Part shown: piece by piece, positions 8,187 through 14,359 of the stretch
How the letters are laid out: each line of letters starts with the position of its first letter
Numbering within the stretch: position 1 is the stretch's first letter
NCBI GenBank assembly: GCA_035259345.1
Contig: DATFWK010000067.1
Coordinates: forward strand, 1-23,172
DNA: 23,172 nucleotides
DNA from: DATFWK01 sp035259345
GTDB taxonomy: Bacteria; Actinomycetota; Thermoleophilia; Miltoncostaeales; Miltoncostaeaceae
Direction: 5' to 3'
Translations under genes and position numbers: made by a program
The notes under the pieces: generated by a model
Seen by the model: the letters and a program-made list of their open reading frames with translations, nothing else
Database searches by the model: none
Told to the model about the DNA's origin: nothing

Positions 8187-8570
8187 GTGGTGCGGGTCAT
8201 GCTGGCCGACGACAATGCGCAGTTCCGCGCAGCGCTCAGGCGTCTCCTGGAGCGCGACGCGGAGATCGAGGTGGTGGGCGAGGCCGGCGACGGCGTCACC
8301 GCCGTCGAGCTGGCCGCCGAGCTCAGGCCGGACGTCGTCCTCATGGACGTGTCCATGCCGGCGATGGACGGCATCGAGGCCACCTACGCCCTCAAGGCAC
8401 GCGTCCCCGAGCTCACGGTCCTCATGCTCTCGATCGGCGACAAGGACCAGGAGATCGCGGCGAGCCGCGCCGGCGGGGCCTCCGAGTTCCTCGTGAAGGG
8501 CTCCTCCGGCAGCACGATCGTCGCGGCGATCAAGCGCCACGGGGCTGTCGCGGCCCTGTCGCGGCGCTAG
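8187..8570 (+). CDS. Stand-alone response-regulator receiver domain
   Basis: A 127-residue protein that is only a receiver domain. The GTG at 8187 is chosen because GGAGGAA (8174-8180) lies six bases before it; the longer frame to 8130 adds residues without family resemblance. The acidic pocket is Asp8-Asp9, the phosphoacceptor Asp54 (VVLMDVSMP), the switch serine Ser82 and the conserved lysine Lys104 (FLVKGSS), so it should be phosphorylated. No output domain follows. It resembles the receiver of the next gene (both have IEVVGEA and the same order of motifs), which suggests duplication and loss of the DNA-binding half. It may act as a phosphate sink, a relay intermediate or a CheY-like protein. 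It is divergent from the kinase at 7992. Confidence 0.88.
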   Translation: MVRVMLADDNAQFRAALRRLLERDAEIEVVGEAGDGVTAVELAAELRPDVVLMDVSMPAMDGIEATYALKARVPELTVLMLSIGDKDQEIAASRAGGASEFLVKGSSGSTIVAAIKRHGAVAALSRR

Positions 8571-8602
8571 CTCGGGGCCCGGCGTGGCCGGGCGGGGTGC
8601 CT

Positions 8603-8617
8603 GCCCCCGCAGGGGGC
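8603..8617 (+). terminator. Hairpin after the receiver gene
   Basis: GCCCCC (8603-8608), loop GCA, GGGGGC (8612-8617): a six-bp GC stem 33 bases after the receiver stop, just before the -10 of the next gene. There is no T run, so partial termination at most. Confidence 0.35.
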
Positions 8618-8619
8618 GA

Positions 8620-8625
8620 TAGGCT
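8620..8625 (+). promoter_or_regulatory. -10 element of the NarL-type regulator gene
   Basis: TAGGCT matches the actinobacterial TANNNT form and would give a leader of about 45 bases ahead of the ATG at 8678. No clear -35. Confidence 0.35.
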
Positions 8626-8677
8626 TTCGCGTGCCGGTCCACCCTTCAGCAGAGGGCGGGTGACAGAGAAGCCTCCA

Positions 8678-9295
8678 ATGCGGGTCGCCATCGCCGATGA
8701 TCACCGCCTGATGCTGGACGGCATCAAGCGCGCGCTCGAGACCGCCCCGGACATCGAGGTGGTCGGTGAGGCCATGAGCGGCGAGGAGATCCTCGCCTTG
8801 GTCCCCAAGGTGCAGCCGGACGTGGTGATCCTCGACCTGCGCATGCCGAACGGCGACGGGCTCACCACGCTGGCGCGGATGCGGCGGGACCACCCCAAGG
8901 TCAAGGTGATCATCCTCTCGATGTTCGAGGACTCCGAGCACATCGACCAGGCGCTCCAGCACGGGGCCGACGGCTACGTCGTCAAGTCGATCAACCCGCT
9001 CGACCTGCCCTCGACGATCCGTCAGGTGGTGGAGGGCACCGTGCACATGCCCGGGCGGGGCGGCGAGCCGGCCCCGGCGGCCGCGGCGGCGCAGACGCCG
9101 GGCGGCCTGACGGAGCGGGAGCTCTCCATCCTGCGCCTGGTCGCCGAGGGCCTCTCGAACCTCGAGATCGCCAACCGGCTGTTCGTCACCGAGCAGACGG
9201 TCAAGTTCCATCTGTCGAACATCTACCGGAAGCTCGGGGTCTCGAACCGCACCGAGGCCACCCGGTTCGCCTACCGCAACGGCCTGATCGAATAG
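8678..9295 (+). CDS. Response regulator, NarL/FixJ family with LuxR-type HTH
   Basis: A 205-residue two-domain regulator. The receiver (1-118) has Asp7-Asp8, phosphoacceptor Asp53 (VVILDLRMP), Ser81 and Lys103. An alanine/proline linker (about 127-140) leads to a LuxR-type helix-turn-helix (141-205): GGLTERELSILRLVAEGLSNLEIANRLFVTEQTVKFHLSNIYRKLGV, a full match to the GerE/LuxR pattern. The ATG at 8678 is preceded by AGAGAAG; a GTG at 8660 in frame is less likely because the receiver strand starts right after the ATG. It is most probably phosphorylated by the HisKA_3 kinase encoded divergently at 7992, since this kinase class pairs with NarL-type regulators. Its targets are unknown; the palindrome at 8071-8086 is a candidate. 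Confidence 0.93.
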   Translation: MRVAIADDHRLMLDGIKRALETAPDIEVVGEAMSGEEILALVPKVQPDVVILDLRMPNGDGLTTLARMRRDHPKVKVIILSMFEDSEHIDQALQHGADGYVVKSINPLDLPSTIRQVVEGTVHMPGRGGEPAPAAAAAQTPGGLTERELSILRLVAEGLSNLEIANRLFVTEQTVKFHLSNIYRKLGVSNRTEATRFAYRNGLIE

Positions 9296-9315
9296 TCCCG
9301 TCCGTCCCCGTGGTC

Positions 9316-9321
9316 TAAGCT
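9316..9321 (+). promoter_or_regulatory. -10 element ahead of corA, seven bases before an ATG at 9329
   Basis: TAAGCT fits TANNNT. The spacing to ATG 9329 (seven bases) equals that of the other putative leaderless starts in this window, while the corA ATG at 9372 is 50 bases away. Confidence 0.45.
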
Positions 9322-9328
9322 TTTGCGG

Positions 9329-9445
9329 ATGACCGCGACTCCGATCACCTTCCAGCGCGCAACCGGCGACGATGGCGAGCCTTCCCAGGATCCGCCGAGT
9401 CCGGCTGCCGCGACGCGTCGCGGTCCCGGCCCCGCAGCGGGCTGA
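9329..9445 (+). CDS. Possible 38-codon proline-rich leader ORF overlapping corA start
   Basis: An ATG at 9329 opens a 38-residue frame ending at TGA 9443-9445, overlapping the first 74 bases of corA in another frame. The peptide starts MTATPITFQRATGDDGEPSQ and is proline rich in its second half. It sits seven bases after a TAAGCT -10, so a leaderless mRNA would begin with it. Against it: only about 28 of 38 codons end in G or C, while the overlapping corA codons show about 34 of 38, so corA's frame looks like the main coding frame. It may be a regulatory leader, the true corA N-terminus separated by a sequencing frameshift, or chance. Confidence 0.3.
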   Translation: MTATPITFQRATGDDGEPSQDPPSPAAATRRGPGPAAG

Positions 9446-10376
9446 GCGCACCGAGCCCGACGTCCGGCGCGTCGAGGCCTTCGGCCTCACGTGGCTGAAC
9501 ATCGAGGCGCCGACGGCGGTCGACACCGCGTGGCTCGCCGAGAACTTCGACTTCCACCAGCTGGACTACGAGGACGTGCTGTCCCGCCGCCAGCAGCGGT
9601 CGAAGATCGACGAGTACGACGACTACCTCTTCATCATCCTGCACTTCCCGCGCTTCGATAAGCGCACGCAGCGGCTGCAGCCGGCGGAGCTCAACATGTT
9701 CGTCGCCGAGGATCTGCTGATCACGCTGCCGAAGGAGCCGCTGAAGCCCCTCTCCGCGCTCTTCGCCGCCTGCGAGGCCCGGGAGGAGGAGCGCGAGCGC
9801 AACATGACGCGCGGCTCCGGCTACCTGGTCTACGAGATCGTCGACCGGATGTTCGACTACTGCTTCCCGATCCTGAACAAGATCGGCCACAAGCTCGACG
9901 TGCTCGAGGACGCGATCTTCGAGGGGCGCAGCGAGGAGGCCGTGCGGGACATCTCCAACGTGAAGCAGGAGATCATCAACTACCGCAAGACGATCAAGCC
10001 GCAGCGCGCGGCGCTCCGCCAGCTCGACCGGGTCACGGACCGCTACACGCCGCAGGACCTCGAGATCTACTTCGACGACATCGTCGACAAGAACGAGCGC
10101 ATCTGGGACGAGCTCGAGAACTACAAGGAGGTCGCGGAGGCGCTCGACGCCACGAACGAGTCGGTGCTGCGCAACCGGCTGAACGACCTCATCCGGGTGC
10201 TGACCCTGCTCTCCGCCGTCCTCCTGCCGCTGACCCTGATCACCGGTTTCTACGGCATGAACACGGCGGGGCTGCCGTTCAAGTCGCAGTGGTGGGCGCC
10301 GCTGCTGATCCTGAGCTGGATGGCGATCATCGTGATCGTGCTGGTGTGGTACTTCCGGCGCAAACGATGGCTCTAG
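9372..10376 (+). CDS. corA: CorA-type magnesium/divalent metal transporter
   Basis: A 334-residue inner-membrane channel of the CorA family that admits Mg2+ (or Co2+/Ni2+) as a pentamer. The long cytoplasmic domain is followed by two C-terminal membrane helices: LIRVLTLLSAVLLPLTLITGF (about 273-293), ending in the family signature Tyr-Gly-Met-Asn at 294-297, and WAPLLILSWMAIIVIVLVWYF, then a basic tail. FGLTWLNIEAPT near residue 38 is the usual beginning of the conserved domain. The first 35 residues are Arg/Pro-rich and not conserved in the family as I know it, so the start at 9372 is not certain. A proline-rich small ORF overlaps this region. The HIT gene follows after 58 bases, on the same strand. 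Confidence 0.93.
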   Translation: MASLPRIRRVRLPRRVAVPAPQRAERTEPDVRRVEAFGLTWLNIEAPTAVDTAWLAENFDFHQLDYEDVLSRRQQRSKIDEYDDYLFIILHFPRFDKRTQRLQPAELNMFVAEDLLITLPKEPLKPLSALFAACEAREEERERNMTRGSGYLVYEIVDRMFDYCFPILNKIGHKLDVLEDAIFEGRSEEAVRDISNVKQEIINYRKTIKPQRAALRQLDRVTDRYTPQDLEIYFDDIVDKNERIWDELENYKEVAEALDATNESVLRNRLNDLIRVLTLLSAVLLPLTLITGFYGMNTAGLPFKSQWWAPLLILSWMAIIVIVLVWYFRRKRWL

Positions 10377-10434
10377 CGCGAGGGCCGGCCGCATAGCGCG
10401 GCGCGGCGGCGACATCATCTGGGCCCCCTGGCGG

Positions 10435-10902
10435 ATGGCCTACGTCGGCCGCGAGCACGACGAGGGGTACGACGGCGACCGGTGCGTCTTCTGCACGCTG
10501 CCGCTGGAGGGCGACGACCAGCGCGCCTATATCCTCCACCGCGGCCGCCTGGCCTACGTGATCATGAACGCGTTCCCGTACAACAACGGCCACCTCATGG
10601 TCGTGCCGTTCGCGCACGTGGCGAGCCTTACGGCGCTGCCCGCCGAGACGCGCGCCGAGATGACCGAGCTGGCCGCGCGCTCGCAGGAGGTCGTGGATGC
10701 GGCCATGCGCCCCCAGGGCTTCAACCTGGGCATCAACCAGGGCCGCGCCGCCGGCGCCGGCATCGTGGAGCACATCCACCTCCACCTGGTCCCGCGCTGG
10801 GTCGGCGACACGAACTTCATGCCGGTGATGAGCGACACGAGGGTGATGCCCCAGCACCTGGACGAGACGTACGCGCTCCTCCGCGAGGGTTTCGACGCGT
10901 GA
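10435..10902 (+). CDS. HIT family nucleotide hydrolase/phosphorylase (Ap4A phosphorylase-like)
   Basis: The frame from ATG 10435 gives 155 residues. The HIT triad is HIHLHLVPRW (residues about 115-124), whose middle His is the nucleophile that takes up the nucleotidyl group. YNNGHLMVVP and GFNLGINQG are also conserved in the branch that includes the mycobacterial AP4A phosphorylase Rv2613c. A CVFC pair near residue 18-21 may bind zinc. The open frame continues upstream of the ATG and encodes DIIWAPWRM, which matches the conserved N-terminal motif (LWTPYRM in Rv2613c), but there is no ATG, GTG or TTG before it back to the stop at 10333. The true start is therefore unclear (ATA at 10393 or a frameshift). 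The gene overlaps the next one in a GTGA. Confidence 0.88.
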   Translation: MAYVGREHDEGYDGDRCVFCTLPLEGDDQRAYILHRGRLAYVIMNAFPYNNGHLMVVPFAHVASLTALPAETRAEMTELAARSQEVVDAAMRPQGFNLGINQGRAAGAGIVEHIHLHLVPRWVGDTNFMPVMSDTRVMPQHLDETYALLREGFDA

Positions 10903-12257
10903 CGCTCGACCCGGCCGTCTTCAAGGCGTACGACGTGCGGGGGCTCTATCCCGGCGAGGTCGACGAGGACGGCGCCGAGCGCATCGGCCGGGCCTTCATC
11001 GCGGTGACCGGGTCGCAGCGCGTCGCGCTCGGCCATGACGCGCGCGTGTCGTCGCCGTCGATGGCGACGGCCTTCCGCGACGGCGTTCTCGCCGCGGGCG
11101 CGGACGTCGTGGACCTGGGGGAGATCGCCACGGAGATGCTCTACTTCGCGGTCGGCTCCGGGAACGCGTCAGGCGTGGACGCGGGCGCGGTCGTGACCGC
11201 AAGCCACAACCCGCCCCAGTACACGGGGGTCAAGCTCGTGGTCGAGGGCGCCCTCCCACTCTCCGGCGACACGGGCATCGGCGAGGTCGGGAGGATCGCC
11301 GAGGCCGACTCGGCGCCCCGCGCGGCGGCGCCCGGGCGGCTGAGCTCCGACCCCACGATCCTCGAGCGCTTCGTGGACGCGTGCATGGCGTTCATCGACC
11401 CGGCGGCGGTCCGCGGCCTGCGCGTCGTGCTCGACGCGACGAACGGCATGGCCGGCCTGTACCTGCCCTCGGTGCTCGAGCGACTCGACATCGAGCCGAT
11501 CCCCTACTTCCTCGAGCTCGACGGGCGCTTCCCCAACCACGGCCCGAACCCGCTGCTCGAGGAGAACCGCCGGTTCATCACGTCGAAGGTGCTGGAGCAC
11601 GGCGCCGACCTCGGCATCGCGTGGGACGGCGACGCCGACCGCTGCTTCTTCATCGACGGCAACGGCGAGTTCGTCCCGGGCGACTTCCTGACCGCCCTCC
11701 TCGCCCGGCACCTGCTCGAGAAGTCCGGGCCGGCGCCGGTCATCTACGACCTGCGCGCCTCGTGGTGCGTGCGCGACACGATCCTCGCCGCCGGCGGGAC
11801 GCCCGACGAGTACCGGGTCGGGCACGCCTTCATCAAGCGGCGGATGCGGGAGATCGACGCGATCTTCGCCGGTGAGGTGAGCGGCCACTACTACTTCAAG
11901 GAGTTCTCGTACGCCGACACCGGGCTGGTGCCGGCGCTGCTCGTGCTCGAGCTGCTCTCACGCGCCGGCCGCCCGCTCGCCGAGCTGGTCGGCGGCTACC
12001 GGGAGCGCTACCACATCTCCGGCGAGATCAACTCGACGGTCCCCGACGCCGCGGGCCGGATGGAGGCGCTGGCCGAGCGCTTTGCCGACGGCCGCCAGGG
12101 CAGGCTCGACGGGCTGTCGGTCGCCTACGACGACTGGCACTTCAACGTGCGCCCGTCGAACACCGAGCCGCTGCTGCGGCTCAACCTCGAGTCCCTGGAG
12201 TCCGAGGCCGACATGGAGCGCCGCCGGGACGAGGTGCTCGCGATCATCCGGGAGTAG
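10899..12257 (+). CDS. manB: Phosphomannomutase/phosphoglucomutase
   Basis: A 452-residue alpha-D-phosphohexomutase that interconverts the 1- and 6-phosphates of mannose or glucose for nucleotide-sugar and cell-envelope synthesis. FKAYDVRGLYP is the standard N-terminus. The phosphoserine loop TASHNPPQYTG places the catalytic serine at Ser102. The Mg2+ loop DGDADR covers residues 243-248. GEVSGHYYF is the sugar-binding loop of the bifunctional PMM/PGM class, and RPSNTEPLLRLN near the end is the phosphate-binding loop. The GTG at 10899 overlaps the HIT stop, so both are translated together. The sugar preference (mannose, glucose or both) cannot be decided from sequence alone; the gene symbol follows common usage. 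Confidence 0.93.
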   Translation: MTLDPAVFKAYDVRGLYPGEVDEDGAERIGRAFIAVTGSQRVALGHDARVSSPSMATAFRDGVLAAGADVVDLGEIATEMLYFAVGSGNASGVDAGAVVTASHNPPQYTGVKLVVEGALPLSGDTGIGEVGRIAEADSAPRAAAPGRLSSDPTILERFVDACMAFIDPAAVRGLRVVLDATNGMAGLYLPSVLERLDIEPIPYFLELDGRFPNHGPNPLLEENRRFITSKVLEHGADLGIAWDGDADRCFFIDGNGEFVPGDFLTALLARHLLEKSGPAPVIYDLRASWCVRDTILAAGGTPDEYRVGHAFIKRRMREIDAIFAGEVSGHYYFKEFSYADTGLVPALLVLELLSRAGRPLAELVGGYRERYHISGEINSTVPDAAGRMEALAERFADGRQGRLDGLSVAYDDWHFNVRPSNTEPLLRLNLESLESEADMERRRDEVLAIIRE

Positions 12258-12271
12258 CGGCGAGGGGGCGC

Positions 12272-12502
12272 ATGGCCGAGATCACGATCGACGGGGTTCG
12301 CTACCGCCTGTGGGTGGATCGCGAGCTGTGCATGGGCAACCGGGTCTGCGAGGGCCGGCTGCCGCAGGTCTTCGCGGTCGACGACGAGACGAACCTCTCG
12401 ACGGCCGTCGAGGGCGCGCTCGACCCGGCGCTCGCCGCGGCCGTGCGCGAGAGCGTGACGGACTGCCCCCAGGACGCGATCCGGCTCGAGCCGGTTGACT
12501 GA
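12272..12502 (+). CDS. Small ferredoxin, probably [3Fe-4S]
   Basis: A 76-residue soluble electron carrier. The cysteines are Cys20 and Cys26 in LCMGNRVCEG, and Cys65 in DCPQDAIRL. Only three cysteines and the C-x5-C spacing indicate a [3Fe-4S] cluster, as in the ferredoxins that serve cytochromes P450 in actinobacteria. The residue at the position of the missing fourth ligand is Asn23, an unusual but known alternative to His or Asp. The ATG has GAGGGGG just upstream. No P450 or ferredoxin reductase is in the window; instead the next gene, overlapping by eight bases, is an ABC ATPase-like protein. The redox partner is unknown. Confidence 0.88.
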   Translation: MAEITIDGVRYRLWVDRELCMGNRVCEGRLPQVFAVDDETNLSTAVEGALDPALAAAVRESVTDCPQDAIRLEPVD

Positions 12503-13127
12503 CCCGCTGGTCGCGGCCGAGGGCTGCTCGGTTCGCTACCAGCGCGGGGCCCAGGCGGCGGTCGACGACGTCACGTTCACCCTCGGGCCCGGCGACGGCC
12601 TGCTGGTCACCGGCGCCGAGGGCGCCGGCAAGTCGGCGCTGCTTCGGGCCATCGCCGGCCTCGTCCGGGCCGAGGGCCGGCTCGAGGTGGTGGGCGCCGC
12701 CCCGGCGGACGCAGCCCGCCAGGGGCGCGTCGGCTTCGGCCCGCAGGGGCGGACGTTCGCGGACCGCCGCACCCCGCGCGAGCTCGTGCGCCTGGTGGCG
12801 GCGCTTCGCACGCGGTCGTCGCCCGAGGCAGACCCGCGCGCGCTCGCCGAGCAGGCACTGGAGCGCGCCGGCCTCGAGCCGGCCGGGCGGGACGCCCGGG
12901 CGCTCGAGCTCGAGGACGTGCGCCGACTGGCGCTGGCCTGCGCGATCGCCGCCGACCCGCCGGTCGTCCTGCTCGACGACCCCTGGGAGTTCCGCGAGAC
13001 CCACGCCGAGTGCCGCGCCGTCCGTGAGCGCGGCGGGTGCCTGATCATCGCCACGGACGACCCCGGTGGCCTGCCGGCGCTGGTGGGCGGCCGCGTGCTG
13101 CGGCTGGTCGAGAGGGTCCCCGCGTGA
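12495..13127 (+). CDS. Degenerate ABC transporter ATP-binding protein
   Basis: A 210-residue cytoplasmic protein with an ABC fold. Walker A is intact (GAEGAGKS, 40-47) and a Q-loop glutamine is at Gln84. Three other elements are altered. The signature LSGGQ is replaced by LELED (137-141) ahead of VRRLALACAIA; the catalytic glutamate after Walker B is aspartate (VVLLDDPW, Asp161-Asp162); and the switch histidine is aspartate (IIATDDPGG, Asp188). The D-loop is not recognisable and the stretch between Walker B and the switch is short. It may bind ATP but hydrolyse it poorly or use it as a regulatory ligand. The start is TTG at 12495, inside the ferredoxin gene and coupled to it. Its partner is the membrane protein at 13124, which it overlaps in a GTGA. 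Confidence 0.8.
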   Translation: MTDPLVAAEGCSVRYQRGAQAAVDDVTFTLGPGDGLLVTGAEGAGKSALLRAIAGLVRAEGRLEVVGAAPADAARQGRVGFGPQGRTFADRRTPRELVRLVAALRTRSSPEADPRALAEQALERAGLEPAGRDARALELEDVRRLALACAIAADPPVVLLDDPWEFRETHAECRAVRERGGCLIIATDDPGGLPALVGGRVLRLVERVPA

Positions 13128-13942
13128 GGGGCGGCGCGGCCGGCGCGCTCCTCGCCGACGACCTCGCCGCGCTGGCCCGCTCGCGATGGCTCGTGACGGC
13201 GGTCGCCGCCGGCGCGCTGCTGGTGGTTCCGGCGGCGGCCGTCGCGGCCACCCATCACGGGCTCGCGCGTGCCGACTCCTACCGCCAGAGCGCTGCGAGC
13301 CTGCTCCTGCTCGGCGGCCTCGTGGTCGCGATCACGCTCGGCGCGACCTTCGTCAGCCTGGCCACCCGCCGCGGCCTCGCCGGCCTGCTCGTCGCGTCCG
13401 GCGCCGAGCGGGTGGAGCTTGCGATCGGCCGCCTGGCCGCGCGTACGCTGGTGCTGCTCGCGACGCTCGGCGCATGGACCATCGCGCTCCAGATCGGGAG
13501 CGCAGCGATCGGCCGTGGCGCCGACCTGCCGCTCGCCGTCCACGCCGGCGCGATGGCGGAGAACCACCTCCTGGTCATGCTCGCCGCGGCCGCCGTCGGG
13601 ACGATCTTCGGGCCGGCCGTCGCGGCCATCGTCGCGCTCGTGGTGTGGGTGGTCGCCCGCTCGACCGTCGAGCTCCACGCGGCCGCCGAGCACGGGCAGC
13701 TCGGCTCGCTCGCGAACGCCGCGCGGATCGCCTACGCGACCCTGCCGCGGAACGTCGCCTCGCCGATGATCGTGGCGATGCAGAGCCGCGCCCAGGGCGG
13801 GCCGGCGGCCCCGCGCTTCGAGATCAACAACGTGCCGATCCCCGTCCCCGCGGCCGGGCCCGGGACCGTCCTCTGGACGCTGGCCTGGTGCGGGCTCTTC
13901 GCCGTGCTGGCGACACGCGGCCTGGAGCGGCGGCCCCTCTAG
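13124..13942 (+). CDS. ABC-2-like membrane protein (permease partner)
   Basis: A 272-residue integral membrane protein with about six hydrophobic segments (near residues 22-43, 58-80, 105-125, 146-162, 163-180 and 250-268). No catalytic motif is visible. Size, hydrophobic pattern and the GTGA overlap with the ATPase at 12495 suggest the transmembrane half of an ABC-2-type exporter. The loop between helices 5 and 6 is long and carries LPRNVASPMIVAMQ. I cannot name a substrate. Its TAG stop shares four bases (CTAG, 13939-13942) with the stop of the opposing DUF2203 gene. Confidence 0.72.
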   Translation: MRGGAAGALLADDLAALARSRWLVTAVAAGALLVVPAAAVAATHHGLARADSYRQSAASLLLLGGLVVAITLGATFVSLATRRGLAGLLVASGAERVELAIGRLAARTLVLLATLGAWTIALQIGSAAIGRGADLPLAVHAGAMAENHLLVMLAAAAVGTIFGPAVAAIVALVVWVVARSTVELHAAAEHGQLGSLANAARIAYATLPRNVASPMIVAMQSRAQGGPAAPRFEINNVPIPVPAAGPGTVLWTLAWCGLFAVLATRGLERRPL

Positions 13943-14349
13943 GGCGCCGCGTCCGGCCCGAAGCGCTCGTCGATCGGCCGCCTGCCGGCGAAGCCGGCGT
14001 CCACCTCGTGCCAGTGGGCGATCCGCTCCTCCCCCACCACCCAGCACAGGAAGACCTCCCGGCCCTCGAGCGCCGTGGTGAAGTCGCAGAGACCGGCGTC
14101 CAGGTCGCGCACGATGACCCCCCACTCCTCGAGCTGCCGCAGGCCGCGGCTCATCTCGAGGGCCGCGTCGGCGTAGCGCGTGCCGGTCGAGCCGCCGCCG
14201 TTGCCCTCCGCGTGGCCGGCGAGCTCGGCGGAGAGCTCCTCGTCCGCGAGCACCGCGTGGGCGGCGCGCAGGCGCTCGATCAGCTCCGTGAGGGGCGCCA
14301 GGAGGGCGGTCGCCGAGGCCAGGGTGTGGTGCTTGCGCGAGCCGGCCAC
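13939..14349 (-). CDS. DUF2203 family protein
   Basis: A 136-residue cytoplasmic protein of unknown function. The C-terminal half is the DUF2203 signature: GVIVRDLDAGLCDFTTALEGREVFLCWVVGEERIAHWHEVDAGFAGRRPI (residues about 77-126), including the LCW..GE..I..WH core. The N-terminal half is helical (LASATALLAPLTELIERLRAAH). It begins with GTG at 14349, 10 bases after the mqnE stop, so it probably shares the mqnE transcript. The N-terminal phrase FTLEEA common in the family is present only in a weak form (HTLASA). Confidence 0.82.
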   Translation of the reverse strand: MAGSRKHHTLASATALLAPLTELIERLRAAHAVLADEELSAELAGHAEGNGGGSTGTRYADAALEMSRGLRQLEEWGVIVRDLDAGLCDFTTALEGREVFLCWVVGEERIAHWHEVDAGFAGRRPIDERFGPDAAP

Positions 14350-14359
14350 GGCCCGGAGC

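Noticed and set aside
8048..8677. N-terminal extension of the NarL-type regulator frame to 8048
   Set aside because: Overlaps the receiver gene in another frame and lacks family resemblance; ATG 8678 starts the receiver fold exactly.
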